From contig JAILWJ010000001.1 in assembly GCA_025699025.1 (NCBI GenBank), forward strand, positions 105,148-169,147: a stretch of 64,000 nucleotides of DNA. The letters are read 5' to 3'. Positions 36,681-45,357 of the stretch are shown one piece after another. The notes under the pieces were generated by a model. That model did no database searches. It was not told the origin of the DNA and saw nothing but the letters and a program-made list of their open reading frames with translations. This DNA comes from Nitrosarchaeum sp. (GTDB lineage Archaea; Thermoproteota; Nitrososphaeria; Nitrososphaerales; Nitrosopumilaceae). A program made the position numbers and the translations under genes. Every line of letters starts with the position of its first letter. The stretch's first letter is position 1.

Positions 36681-36889
36681 GCTGCAAAGGACTATGCGAT
36701 GGCATCAAGGCACTAAAGCCGCAAAATGCGACAAGGTACTCGTCCGGACAGCGAAGATGTCAGAGATGCTGTATCTTTATCCAGACATCTGATCTTAGGT
36801 GTCCCTGCTGCAATGGCAAATTAAGAACCAAGCCAAGAAATGCAGAACCAAGAAGAAGACTCCATAACAAACTGGAGGCAAAGAATTGA
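36677..36889 (+). CDS. zinc-ribbon miniprotein
   Basis: 70 residues from the ATG that overlaps the previous stop. Cys pairs RCQRCC and RCPCCNGK form a ribbon, followed by a very basic tail (RTKPRNAEPRRRLHNK). Probably binds nucleic acid. Confidence 0.6.
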   Translation: MSCKGLCDGIKALKPQNATRYSSGQRRCQRCCIFIQTSDLRCPCCNGKLRTKPRNAEPRRRLHNKLEAKN

Positions 36890-37173
36890 CTTTGAATATT
36901 AATGAAATACTGAAAAACATAGAGATTGCAGATCTTACAGTTTTTGGAAATCTTGGGTATGTCGAGCCTCACTTTGATATCATTCTTGATTTTGACAATC
37001 TCCAGGAAGCCGAGTCTGCAAAATCATATCTTTTGCAGCTTGTAAGGATCAGAGAGGCATCCCAGAAACTTTTGGATGAATGGGAGGGAAAACAGACACT
37101 CCATGAGGAATCAAACTATCTGCTTATTCAGAAATTTCATGATTTGGCAAATGCACTGGAGGTCAAAAATTGA
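36886..37173 (+). CDS. viral early protein, helical
   Basis: 95 residues, TTG start overlapping the previous stop. Acidic and mostly helical with a possible leucine-rich coiled coil (about 38-75). No family recognised. Confidence 0.5.
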   Translation: MTLNINEILKNIEIADLTVFGNLGYVEPHFDIILDFDNLQEAESAKSYLLQLVRIREASQKLLDEWEGKQTLHEESNYLLIQKFHDLANALEVKN

Positions 37174-37328
37174 AACAGGTGCTTTCTGACAGAGACGAGT
37201 TCAAGCTGATTGAACGTATCTGCAAGCTCAGAGAATCACACCCACATATCAAGGTCGGAGAGATCCAAAGACCCCTGGTTCTTGGCGGGGTGGCAGACGG
37301 AGTCTATGAAGTGGAGGTTGAATTCTGA
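37170..37328 (+). CDS. viral early miniprotein
   Basis: 52 residues, TTG start overlapping the previous stop. A short helix-strand protein (FKLIERICKLRES, GGVADGVYEVEVEF). Unknown function. Joined to the next gene by TGATG. Confidence 0.45.
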   Translation: MKQVLSDRDEFKLIERICKLRESHPHIKVGEIQRPLVLGGVADGVYEVEVEF

Positions 37329-37591
37329 TGGTTCTCACAAAAGCATGGCTGCAAAACCAGATAGACACAGAGCCAAACCCTGCAGTCAAGCTTGCACTTG
37401 AAAGTGTGATGCAAAAATACACACAGGCACCTGGAGCCACATCCCCAAAACTCAAAGAGTTTGATCCAGATGAGACATACAAGAGAGTAGTCACATACTA
37501 CATTGACAAGAAAGGATACACCCCGGAGCAGGCCAATGATGTGGCAAGGTCGGTGGTTCAAAGAGAGAAAGAGAGGAGGGGTTTGAAATAA
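37328..37591 (+). CDS. viral early protein, helical
   Basis: 87 residues, polar with two helical parts (KAWLQNQIDTEPNPAVKLAL, YTPEQANDVARSVVQREKE). Unknown function. Overlaps its neighbours by one base on each side (TGATG, TAATG). Confidence 0.5.
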   Translation: MVLTKAWLQNQIDTEPNPAVKLALESVMQKYTQAPGATSPKLKEFDPDETYKRVVTYYIDKKGYTPEQANDVARSVVQREKERRGLK

Positions 37592-37755
37592 TGCCATATG
37601 GAAAAGGTCAGCTTTGTGGCAGACCCGGATGTGAAGAACATTTTGCAATAGACCATTATCCACATGGACAAGGAGAATGCCAATGGGTTAACTGTATCTG
37701 TAGACAATTCGTTCCAGGAAAACCATCAAGAGGTACAGGGAGGGCTAATAATTGA
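37591..37755 (+). CDS. Cys/His-rich zinc miniprotein
   Basis: 54 residues with CGRPGCEEHF and ECQWVNCICR, six Cys and several His, enough for two zinc sites. Unlike most of the neighbouring miniproteins it is not extended into a downstream helix. Last cistron before the tandem operator. Confidence 0.5.
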   Translation: MPYGKGQLCGRPGCEEHFAIDHYPHGQGECQWVNCICRQFVPGKPSRGTGRANN

Positions 37756-37766
37756 CTAAAAGACTG

Positions 37767-37804
37767 CCTGTATTAATTATTACAGCCTGTATTAATTATT
37801 ACAG
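37767..37804. promoter_or_regulatory. tandem 19-bp operator repeats
   Basis: CCTGTATTAATTATTACAG occurs twice head to tail without a gap. Its core TGTATTAATTATTACA is a near-perfect palindrome. A third copy of the core lies at 47785. It stands before the ribbon-helix-helix-like gene and thus may be its own binding site. Confidence 0.6.
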
Positions 37805-37836
37805 TTACCATTTTATTGTTTTTAGGAGTGTTACTT

Positions 37837-38190
37837 TTGGTTAGAGCAGTACTCCCACTTTCTGTCACAAAGGAAATTGAGGATCTCATTATTGAGGCGC
37901 AGGCAAAAGCACTCAAAGAAGGCAAGAAATTCAATCTCTCAGGCCTGCTAAGGGAGCCAATCAAGCAGGCTCTCAAAAGATACATCATTGAGCATGGTGA
38001 CGGCAATCCCGGATTTGACTTGGAGCAGTGGATCAGAAACGAGAACTTCCAGGCAACCCCTGCACTTTTTAGAAACAAGGAAGATGTGCAGAATTTCATT
38101 AACGGCATCAAAAACACGTCGCAGTTTCAGGAAGTAGGCAAGCAGCTGCAGATGTGGGTTGATATCTTCAACGAGGTGGACAGTCTGTGA
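37837..38190 (+). CDS. probable ribbon-helix-helix-like viral DNA-binding protein
   Basis: 117 residues from the TTG served by AGGAG nine bases upstream. The N-terminal VRAVLPLSVTKEIEDLII, a beta-strand then helix, and FNLSGLLREPIKQALKRYI, a second helix, fit a ribbon-helix-helix or similar fold. The C-terminal part is helical. The tandem operator directly upstream suggests it represses itself. Assignment is from pattern, not from strong family similarity. Confidence 0.5.
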   Translation: MVRAVLPLSVTKEIEDLIIEAQAKALKEGKKFNLSGLLREPIKQALKRYIIEHGDGNPGFDLEQWIRNENFQATPALFRNKEDVQNFINGIKNTSQFQEVGKQLQMWVDIFNEVDSL

Positions 38191-40268
38191 AGGTATCAAA
38201 CACAAAACAAATCACAAAGACGTCTGACAATCTTGCCCAGCAACTGGCACAGGAACTGGCAGAATCAAGGGACTGGACACAGATAAGACGCAAACAGAAA
38301 ATCGACATTGAATTATCCAATCCTGAATACCTACAGCTTTTCATGTCATACGGCAGAAGAATCACCGATGTCATAGAGTCATGCCTCTTGCGTGGAATCG
38401 AGATGTTTTACCGAACAAGAATGTCAGAGCTTATAGTAGACAAGTACACCCCGCAAAGGCTCGAGGAACTCATAGGCCAGATTGCAAAAGGCGCCGAAAC
38501 CTCAAGATCAACAATAGTCAAGCAGACAGAAGTCAAGCTTACACTGAATGAAAAATTCAACTGGATTTACAACAATTTCAAGGGCATTCTGGGAGAAATA
38601 CGAATCAATCCAAGAATGATAAAACCAATCCCGCTTTCCAAAGTAAACGCCACACATGTGGACAAACTGGTCTGCTTTGAATGCAACATCGACGGAGTGG
38701 AAGTACAACAGGCAATCACAGACAAGTACGATACTGAAAAGTCCGGACTTGTCATGGCTGAAAAATATTCAAAGGATCTGTGTGGTGCAGTCAGAAAGAT
38801 AATCTATGAGGACTTTCAGTATTACTGGCTCCGGGAACCTACCCATGAATTCTCTGAAAAAAAGTCACTCCGCAAGATTGCTGCAAAGTCGTATGGCAGG
38901 TTCGTGTCAAGATACGAGACAGGAGACAAGGTTCGGGTCCTTGGGTTTTATCGAACCATAGACCAGAAAGGAATCGACGAGAAAGGAGTGGAGATTGAGA
39001 TCATCAATATGGAAAAGCTCGATGATGACGTTGAGGTTGTCCTGACAAAACAGGAACTGCTAAATTTTAAGAACATGTCTTCTGAAGATCCTGAATCCTT
39101 TATCAAAGAGTTTGTTACGTCCTGTGCGCCACATATCCAGGGCAATGACACTGCAAAGCTTGGCATTGTACTATCGGAGATAGGACCTTCCAAGCTTGTG
39201 GAAAAATACAGGCCACACATTCACATCTTGCTTGAAGGAAATCCCGGAACCGCAAAGTCCGAGATGCTCAAATGGTTTGCAAAGATATCATTCATGGGAG
39301 TATACGCAGATGCACCAAACGCATCGTCAAGAGGCCTGATGTATGGCCAGGAGGAACACGGCAAGAGAAAAATCCTCAAAGCTGGACTGATGGTCAGAAA
39401 CAGAAAGCTCTACCTTGACGAGCTTGACAAGATGGGCGAGACAAGACAAGAGCTAAACACTGCAATGGAGCAGCAGATTGCATCGTATCACAAGAATCCG
39501 TTTGATATTGACACTGAGATTGACTGCACAGTAATTGCGGCAGCAAACCCGCAGTTTGGAAAATGGAAGGACGGGATTGATCTCCTGGAACAGCTCAAGC
39601 CACTAAAGCCGGAACTGCTCTCAAGATTCCTAATCATCAGGGTAATCAAGACAGGAAAGACACGTGAAAGACTTGCACACATACTTGACACAATGCAGGA
39701 AAGGCAAAGAGTATCTCCAAAGTTTAGCGAGAGGCAGATTGCAGGACTTTTGAACCACTGCAGAAAGCTGAATCCAAAACTCACAGAACAGGCAGAGACG
39801 GTAATTTTGGATTTTGCAGAACTGTTTGAAGGAATAAAACAGGAGGAAGATTCCAATCTGGAATTTGAAGTAAGAGCCCAGATCAACGTAATCAGAGTGT
39901 CAAGTGCACTTGCAAAGTTCTTGCAGAAAGACACCATTGACGAGTTATGTGTAAGGCTTGCAATCAAATTCATCAAGGAATGCGCCCAGTCGCTTGGAAT
40001 GGCAACAGAAGTGCCAAGCGTACAGACTGACTTTGGCGGGGTTCCAATCAACAAGGATGTCGCATTTCTAAGAATCGTAAAGTCGTTACAGAAGGAATCC
40101 GAGGACGGATGCTTTTCTGAATTTGAGCTAATCAAGAAAATGCTGGAACTGGATCAGTTCTGGAAGACAGAAGAAGCTGCAACAGGATATTGGAACAAGT
40201 TCAACCCAAGACTCAGAAAGGAATCACCATATTATGAGCCGCATACCGGGAGGTTCCAAAAGACATGA
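38187..40268 (+). CDS. mcm: virus-encoded MCM-family replicative helicase
   Basis: 693 residues, GTG start overlapping the previous stop. A divergent N-terminal part includes an OB-fold-like region (HVDKLVCFECNIDGVEV). The AAA+ domain has Walker A GNPGTAKS at 351-358, Walker B KLYLDELDKM near 410, sensor 1 VIAAANPQFGKW and an Arg finger in PELLSRFLIIR. The C-terminal lid and an extra helical region follow. It should unwind viral DNA at replication, probably loaded at a viral origin. Coupled to the next cistron by ATGA. Confidence 0.88.
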   Translation: MKVSNTKQITKTSDNLAQQLAQELAESRDWTQIRRKQKIDIELSNPEYLQLFMSYGRRITDVIESCLLRGIEMFYRTRMSELIVDKYTPQRLEELIGQIAKGAETSRSTIVKQTEVKLTLNEKFNWIYNNFKGILGEIRINPRMIKPIPLSKVNATHVDKLVCFECNIDGVEVQQAITDKYDTEKSGLVMAEKYSKDLCGAVRKIIYEDFQYYWLREPTHEFSEKKSLRKIAAKSYGRFVSRYETGDKVRVLGFYRTIDQKGIDEKGVEIEIINMEKLDDDVEVVLTKQELLNFKNMSSEDPESFIKEFVTSCAPHIQGNDTAKLGIVLSEIGPSKLVEKYRPHIHILLEGNPGTAKSEMLKWFAKISFMGVYADAPNASSRGLMYGQEEHGKRKILKAGLMVRNRKLYLDELDKMGETRQELNTAMEQQIASYHKNPFDIDTEIDCTVIAAANPQFGKWKDGIDLLEQLKPLKPELLSRFLIIRVIKTGKTRERLAHILDTMQERQRVSPKFSERQIAGLLNHCRKLNPKLTEQAETVILDFAELFEGIKQEEDSNLEFEVRAQINVIRVSSALAKFLQKDTIDELCVRLAIKFIKECAQSLGMATEVPSVQTDFGGVPINKDVAFLRIVKSLQKESEDGCFSEFELIKKMLELDQFWKTEEAATGYWNKFNPRLRKESPYYEPHTGRFQKT

Positions 40269-40456
40269 GAGAGGCAGAAGAAAGGGTGACCAGGCTAGTG
40301 CTGCAAAAGAATGCCGAAATCGCCAACACCGCAAACCTCAGAAAGATGCTCGGCGAGAAGCAAAGGACTCTTGAACAGACTCAGATGACACTTGATTTTC
40401 TCAAAATTGCAATTGAAATCTACACCAAGGAACTGGAGGCAAGAGAGAAAAAATGA
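40265..40456 (+). CDS. coiled-coil viral protein
   Basis: 63 residues, a single amphipathic helix throughout (Leu/Glu/Lys heptads). May be a helicase partner. ATGA overlap with the MCM gene and with the next gene. Confidence 0.5.
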   Translation: MREAEERVTRLVLQKNAEIANTANLRKMLGEKQRTLEQTQMTLDFLKIAIEIYTKELEAREKK

Positions 40457-40617
40457 CAAGGCGTTGGAAGGACGATGGCGAATACTGGACTAGAAAGGAA
40501 AGAATCCATCACAAGGGTGGAGGAAAGGCAATCATTTCAATCAAGAAAGGTACGATTGACGTTGACGAATTTGCTTCCGGCAAGCGTGGTAAGACAAGTG
40601 ACGGAGGGGCTACGTAA
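40453..40617 (+). CDS. viral early miniprotein, basic
   Basis: 54 residues, Lys/Arg/Gly-rich (RKERIHHKGGGKAIISIKKG). No Cys. Start overlaps the previous stop. Unknown function. Confidence 0.45.
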   Translation: MTRRWKDDGEYWTRKERIHHKGGGKAIISIKKGTIDVDEFASGKRGKTSDGGAT

Positions 40618-40618
40618 A

Positions 40619-40759
40619 TTGAAAATCACAATTTTTGGAATTTCCTTTGAAATTAATTTCATGAAAGAATGGGATCATCCTTACAGGTCATATGATTTGC
40701 ATTTTGCAATCTATCAGGAGAAACGTAATGATTGGAAAAGGAGTTTTAAAATTGAGTAA
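40619..40759 (+). CDS. viral early miniprotein
   Basis: 46 residues, TTG start. Short beta-rich peptide (KITIFGISFEINFMKEW). Unknown. Starts one base after the previous stop. Confidence 0.4.
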   Translation: MKITIFGISFEINFMKEWDHPYRSYDLHFAIYQEKRNDWKRSFKIE

Positions 40760-40931
40760 ACAAGAACCATATCTTATCTGTAATACCTGTCACGAAGAAA
40801 TCCGAAAACATGGAACATCTCTTTTTCGAGCTGGTCTAAGTCACTATGATAAAACTAATCATGAAAATTTCATCGCTCATCCAAGAAAAATTATTTTGAA
40901 AATTAATGATAAATTGGAGGAATACAGATGA
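40752..40931 (+). CDS. zinc-finger miniprotein
   Basis: 59 residues from the TTG preceded by AGGAG. CNTCHEEIRKHG then HYDKTNHENFIAH gives a C2H2-like zinc finger. Its stop overlaps the methyltransferase start (ATGA). Confidence 0.5.
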   Translation: MSKQEPYLICNTCHEEIRKHGTSLFRAGLSHYDKTNHENFIAHPRKIILKINDKLEEYR

Positions 40932-41872
40932 AACAAAAACTTCAGCTAAAACTGCAATCAAGAACAATACATGTCGGCGATGTAATGGAAAAACTTTGCA
41001 GATTCCCGACAAACTCGATTGACTGCATAATGACATCCCCGATGTACTACAACGACATTGACCTGGGGGTTCCAGGAGCTTGGGGAAACGAGAGATCGGT
41101 CTTTGAGTATCTCTCAAAGATGAGGGTATTTCAAAACGAGCTGTTGCGTGTCCTCAAACCAAGAGGAACATGCTTTATCAACATCTCAGATTCATATGCC
41201 AAGAGAAATCACGGTCCCATCAAAAAAGGCACAAAGTTCATGGTTCCAGAAATGTTCTCATCGCAGTGTGTCCTGGACGGATGGCTGTGTGAGAATGTAA
41301 TCCAATGGCTGAAAAGAAATGCATTCCCAACATCAGTGCAGACTCATCTATGGTGGAACATGGAGCCGGTCTACTTCCTGGTCAAAAACAAGAATCACTA
41401 TTTCAATCTGGACGCTGTAAAGATTCCAAGACTTCACAAGTCAAAGCCACTGAACAGAAGAGTACGTGATGCTGCACATGGGAGACTGGAAGCACGTTTT
41501 GGAAAAAAATACAGGGCATCAAAAAAAGAGATCAGACAGTTCAAGCAGGACATTAGAAAACGTGCAGACTATACGGGATTCAATTCCAGGTATGACAATA
41601 CAAAGAACGACAAGAACCCGGGATGTCTTTTGGATATTCCCGTAAAGGTGGTTCCAGGACTAAGCCATGTTGCATACTATCCCGTTGAGTTTGCAGAGTG
41701 GTTCATCAAGTGCGGATGTCCGAAGAATGGCATTGTATTGGATCCATTTCTTGGAAGCGGGACCACTGCCATAGCTGCCGAGAATCTCGGAAGACAGTGG
41801 GTTGGAATCGAACTGTCTGAAAAGTTTGCTGCAGAATCTATCAAAAGAATCGGGGTGGGCAAACTTGCCTAA
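40928..41872 (+). CDS. DNA N4-cytosine/N6-adenine methyltransferase (beta class)
   Basis: 314 residues. Motif order is catalytic first, then SAM-binding, which defines the beta class. The catalytic motif reads DCIMTSPMYYND, with Met where SPPY is usual; the SAM motif is VLDPFLGSGTTAIAAE and motif X is NSIDC at the start. It should methylate viral DNA at a short recognition site. It precedes a nuclease-like gene and a helicase gene. The target-recognition part is about residues 140-240. Confidence 0.85.
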   Translation: MKQKLQLKLQSRTIHVGDVMEKLCRFPTNSIDCIMTSPMYYNDIDLGVPGAWGNERSVFEYLSKMRVFQNELLRVLKPRGTCFINISDSYAKRNHGPIKKGTKFMVPEMFSSQCVLDGWLCENVIQWLKRNAFPTSVQTHLWWNMEPVYFLVKNKNHYFNLDAVKIPRLHKSKPLNRRVRDAAHGRLEARFGKKYRASKKEIRQFKQDIRKRADYTGFNSRYDNTKNDKNPGCLLDIPVKVVPGLSHVAYYPVEFAEWFIKCGCPKNGIVLDPFLGSGTTAIAAENLGRQWVGIELSEKFAAESIKRIGVGKLA

Positions 41873-42341
41873 TTCCATCTTTGAGACCTGCAGCAAATGC
41901 AACCAGACAATCCTAAAGTCTGAAAGTAAATCACACAAGTGCAAGCCACAAGTCAGAATCAGATACAAGCCAAATTCCAATATGCCTGACTCTGTATTCT
42001 CGACATTGAATTCCATCTATTCAGAGCTTGCAAAAATGATATCATACCGTATCATGCCAAACTGTGACCATGAGATATTGGTCAAGGCTCTAAAGCAACT
42101 GACAGAAGACGTCACCACAAACAAGGACAGGACAATAGACGAGGAGGCATTCAAGATTTTGGAGTCTGTTGGAAAACCACTGACAGCCCAGGCGATAACT
42201 CAGCAGATCAACTCCACATATGGATTCCCTGTTAGAAAAGTCGATGATGTCCGTGTTGCAATGAGTGGGAACCGCAAGGTGTTTGAAAGTGACAAGTACT
42301 CCACGACGTGGTATCTGAAAAACTGGGAGGTTCAGGCTTGA
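41865..42341 (+). CDS. viral protein with zinc knuckle and C-terminal winged helix
   Basis: 158 residues from the TTG eight bases inside the previous gene. An N-terminal zinc motif (CSKCNQTI, then HKCK) is followed by a helical middle and a C-terminal HARE-like winged helix (ESVGKPLTAQAITQQINSTYG). It may be a DNA-binding partner of the neighbouring nuclease-like protein. Unknown biological role. Confidence 0.55.
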   Translation: MPNSIFETCSKCNQTILKSESKSHKCKPQVRIRYKPNSNMPDSVFSTLNSIYSELAKMISYRIMPNCDHEILVKALKQLTEDVTTNKDRTIDEEAFKILESVGKPLTAQAITQQINSTYGFPVRKVDDVRVAMSGNRKVFESDKYSTTWYLKNWEVQA

Positions 42342-42802
42342 CTGATTTTGTAGGACGAAGTGAGGATCTGGTGCAAGATATCATCTGCAGGTTATACCGA
42401 TATACCGAGTCCTGGACACAGGTTCCGATTGTAGACATAATCAACAAGGAAGACTCTGAGATATACGGTGAGGAATTCTCAAAACACAAATGCGATATCG
42501 TCCTCAATGTCGCAAACGTCGATGATGGAAAGTCTTTCCAGTCACTAGTAGTTGAGGTAAACTACAAGCACAAGGACAAGGCAGGACGCAAATGGAATAA
42601 TAATTTTGGTCCTGACATTGTAAAATCTGGAAAGATTCCTGTAAGGATTGATGATTTTAACTGCAGAAGTTCCATCAAAAAAGAAAATGGCAGATTCGAG
42701 CTAGGACTGTTCCATCAAAATGAAAACGGGGAGCACATACGTTCCTGGAATGACTATCGAGATGTCATTGATGCACTAGAGAAAGCTGGAGTGAAACCAT
42801 GA
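42338..42802 (+). CDS. nuclease-like protein (possible PD-(D/E)xK fold)
   Basis: 154 residues, TTG start overlapping the previous stop. A helical start is followed by KCDIVLNVANV and SLVVEVNYKHKDKAG, resembling the D then E-x-x-x-K core of restriction-type nucleases, with the usual ExK replaced by EVNYK. Basic residues follow. It sits between a methyltransferase and an SF2 helicase. The nuclease reading is a structural guess. Confidence 0.4.
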   Translation: MTDFVGRSEDLVQDIICRLYRYTESWTQVPIVDIINKEDSEIYGEEFSKHKCDIVLNVANVDDGKSFQSLVVEVNYKHKDKAGRKWNNNFGPDIVKSGKIPVRIDDFNCRSSIKKENGRFELGLFHQNENGEHIRSWNDYRDVIDALEKAGVKP

Positions 42803-44418
42803 GTCTGCAGGAGTTTGAGGCAAGGATCTCAGAGATTGAATCCAAGTACCAAAAGAAGTTCTCAGAGCAAAACGAGCAATTCAGAAAGGAATTCCAGGAA
42901 CAGCAGGACAAGTTTGACAGACTATACAGCTCACAGCAGACTGAATTTAACAATGCACTTGAGAGCCTAAAGAAAACCACCATAGACAATCTGTTCAGGG
43001 AATCAAAGGAACAAAAACCAAAACCAAACCTCAAATCACTTCTTGATGACAGGGTGGACCCGGAACTGTATGCAGCATTTGACAAGAAACCATATGTCAT
43101 AACCAAGGGCGACAAGAAAAACACCGTCCATGTCCTGGTCCCGAAGTTCAAGGGTGACTTTCAGGTCGGATGGCTCAAAGACGAGATAGGGGAGTACTAT
43201 AGATACGAGGTAAACCAGTACGGCATATTCTTTGGCGATGTTCCACAGGACATTCTAAATGAAATCCAGATGCCTGAACCAATCAACGTTACAGTCTCTG
43301 GAAACCACATATTCTTCAATCCAGAGGACAAGGCAAAGATCAAAAGACAGCTTCCAAAATTCACCACAGACTGGACGGATTCGTCTGCAAGAATCACCCA
43401 AGGACACGAGTTTGACATCATATCTGAAATCTTGGAATCCGGCCATGTACCATTTGAGAAAATCCCGGTAGAAAAACAGGACATGCAAAAGTCAAACAAC
43501 ATCATACTCCGGGATTACCAGGAACAGGCTTGGAAGACATTCTTGAAGACTGGGGCAATCGGGGTATTTCATCCAACGGGCTCTGGAAAATCATTCATCG
43601 GCATGAAGGGCTTGGAAACAATCAAGGTAGGGGATAGAAGAAATCTCATCATCTCACCAAGAACAACGCTTGTAGAGCAATGGAACTATTACCTTGAGAA
43701 AAACATTCCACATGTCCTGGACAATGTTCTGATTACGACATACCAGGGATTCAAAAACTTTAACGAGGAATTCGGATTGACATTATATGATGAGTGTCAG
43801 GCATTGCCGGCTCACAACTTTTCAAGACTGTCCACAATAAACACAAAATACAGAATGGGATTATCAGCTACTCCGTTCAGGGAAGACAACAAGAACCATC
43901 TAATCATAACGCTTACAGGATATCCAGAAAACATCAACTGGCCAAAATACATGAAGGAATGGGGACCCGGATATCATCCCATCAATGTCCATGTGGTTGC
44001 AAATCCAAGAATGAAACTGCTCAAGGCATACAGCCTTTACAATCCAAAAAAACGAACCATGTTTTACTCGTATGGCATACCTACGGGAAAGACAATTGCA
44101 GACAAGTACAACATACCACACATTCACGGAGACACGGAAAACAGGATGGAAGTCATGGCAAGCTCGCACTCCTTTGTCGCATCATCGGTGTTTACGGAAG
44201 GAATCTCAATTCAGGATCTGGATCACATCATAGAGGTAGAGTTTCATTTTGGCTCAAGGCGTGAGGAACTGCAGCTTACAGGACGTCTGATGCACTCAAA
44301 GTCGGCAAACAAAAGACATGACATCATAATGACTGATTTGGAATTTCAGAACTACAAGAAGCGAATCCTAGTTCTCGAAGAGAAGGGATTCCACGTCAAG
44401 ATAGAGGGAGGATTCTAA
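42799..44418 (+). CDS. SF2 DNA helicase (UvsW/Rad25-like)
   Basis: 539 residues. An N-terminal coiled coil (about 1-65) and a specific region come before motif I HPTGSGKSFIGMKGL, motif II LTLYDECQALP, motif III GLSATPFRED, motif V FTEGISIQDLDH and motif VI LQLTGRLMHS. The spacing is typical of UvsW or RAD25-type recombination helicases. Likely remodels branched DNA in viral replication or repair. The coiled coil suggests oligomerisation or a partner. Confidence 0.82.
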   Translation: MSLQEFEARISEIESKYQKKFSEQNEQFRKEFQEQQDKFDRLYSSQQTEFNNALESLKKTTIDNLFRESKEQKPKPNLKSLLDDRVDPELYAAFDKKPYVITKGDKKNTVHVLVPKFKGDFQVGWLKDEIGEYYRYEVNQYGIFFGDVPQDILNEIQMPEPINVTVSGNHIFFNPEDKAKIKRQLPKFTTDWTDSSARITQGHEFDIISEILESGHVPFEKIPVEKQDMQKSNNIILRDYQEQAWKTFLKTGAIGVFHPTGSGKSFIGMKGLETIKVGDRRNLIISPRTTLVEQWNYYLEKNIPHVLDNVLITTYQGFKNFNEEFGLTLYDECQALPAHNFSRLSTINTKYRMGLSATPFREDNKNHLIITLTGYPENINWPKYMKEWGPGYHPINVHVVANPRMKLLKAYSLYNPKKRTMFYSYGIPTGKTIADKYNIPHIHGDTENRMEVMASSHSFVASSVFTEGISIQDLDHIIEVEFHFGSRREELQLTGRLMHSKSANKRHDIIMTDLEFQNYKKRILVLEEKGFHVKIEGGF

Positions 44419-44419
44419 G

Positions 44420-44614
44420 TTGAGCGAAGAAACTCTCCGCTGTCCAGGATGTCAGACTGGAATGCTGTCCACTCCGCTAATCAGGTGGCGGTCTGATGAC
44501 GGAAGAAAGGCAAAGAACCTCCCGATAAAGTACTGCAGATTCTGCGATATCTACATCACATCTGGTATGATAAAGATCTGGAATGGAAATGAAATAGTGG
44601 AGGTCAGGAATTGA
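44420..44614 (+). CDS. zinc-ribbon miniprotein
   Basis: 64 residues, TTG start. RCPGCQTGML and YCRFCDIY form a zinc ribbon. One base after the helicase stop; its stop overlaps the next start. Confidence 0.55.
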   Translation: MSEETLRCPGCQTGMLSTPLIRWRSDDGRKAKNLPIKYCRFCDIYITSGMIKIWNGNEIVEVRN

Positions 44615-44745
44615 CCTGCCAATGTAACTGTCATTATGGGACAAGGGAATGGGCATGCAGGAACTGTAATTGTGGAAATAGAAACAGATGTCCTTGCTGT
44701 AACCAATTTACGCCAAGACCAATCAGGAGAAATCACATTGATTGA
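44611..44745 (+). CDS. nine-cysteine miniprotein
   Basis: 44 residues, TTG start overlapping the previous stop. Nine Cys in the first 30 residues (CQCNCHY, CRNCNCGN, CPCCNQF): enough for two zinc sites or a metal-binding knot. A run of this density is rare. Confidence 0.5.
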   Translation: MTCQCNCHYGTREWACRNCNCGNRNRCPCCNQFTPRPIRRNHID

Positions 44746-44845
44746 ACTTACATTAGAATCTGCAATTTCTATCGGTTTATCTTTTGGGGTAATAATCGGA
44801 ATCTCATTGATTGCATTATGTAGAGCGGTGGAGGAGGACAATTGA
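44738..44845 (+). CDS. single-span membrane miniprotein
   Basis: 35 residues from the TTG with AGGAG upstream. One transmembrane helix (AISIGLSFGVIIGISLIAL) and an acidic end (RAVEEDN). Resembles small viral membrane peptides. Unknown function. Confidence 0.45.
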   Translation: MIELTLESAISIGLSFGVIIGISLIALCRAVEEDN

Positions 44846-45054
44846 CAAACTTCATCACAAAACATCACAAATGGTATACTTTTTGGTGGATATCAAAATT
44901 CTTACCAGTTGACATTCACAGTCCAATTTTCAGATTAACGATTCAATGTGGCAGATGTCTGCATACTGAAAAACTAGAGACTGACAACCCCATTCACTAT
45001 TACCAAAAATTATACTATTCAGAAACAAGAGGTAGATGTCCCATATGCAATTGA
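44842..45054 (+). CDS. zinc-ribbon miniprotein
   Basis: 70 residues, TTG start overlapping the previous stop. CGRCLHTEK and RCPICN at the end form a zinc ribbon; aromatic N-terminus (YTFWWISKF). Confidence 0.5.
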   Translation: MTNFITKHHKWYTFWWISKFLPVDIHSPIFRLTIQCGRCLHTEKLETDNPIHYYQKLYYSETRGRCPICN

Positions 45055-45239
45055 TTGAGATCAGACTCTCCCCTGAAAGGACAAACATTCCGGGATATTA
45101 CCGCAAATGTGCAGATGACAAGTGTAACAGATACATTCCATGTCCGCACGTAAAATGCCAGGAACACAGGGATGACTTTGCCATCAAGGATTGGACTGTA
45201 ACAGGTCTGGAACCAAGCGAGGTTAAGATAATTGGTTGA
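45045..45239 (+). CDS. Cys-rich viral miniprotein
   Basis: 64 residues from the ATG that follows AGAGGT. RKCADDKCNRY and CPHVKCQEH hold four Cys and two His. Probably a zinc site. Overlaps the previous gene by 10 bases. Confidence 0.5.
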   Translation: MQLIEIRLSPERTNIPGYYRKCADDKCNRYIPCPHVKCQEHRDDFAIKDWTVTGLEPSEVKIIG

Positions 45240-45357
45240 AATCATTTACCGTACCAAAGTTTCTGATTTTGGTTCATCTAGTTTGCGTACAGTATTCCTT
45301 ACTGAAAATGAAGTGAATTTTTACACATGGGTAATCCTTCATGAAGGAAACAGGTAA
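45232..45357 (+). CDS. viral early miniprotein, unknown
   Basis: 41 residues, TTG start with GAGG upstream. Beta-rich, ending HEGNR, no Cys. Overlaps both neighbours. Confidence 0.4.
   Translation: MVEIIYRTKVSDFGSSSLRTVFLTENEVNFYTWVILHEGNR

Noticed and set aside
37752..37845. 30-codon ORF across the tandem operator (TTG start)
   Set aside because: It reads through two exact operator copies and has no protein-like features.
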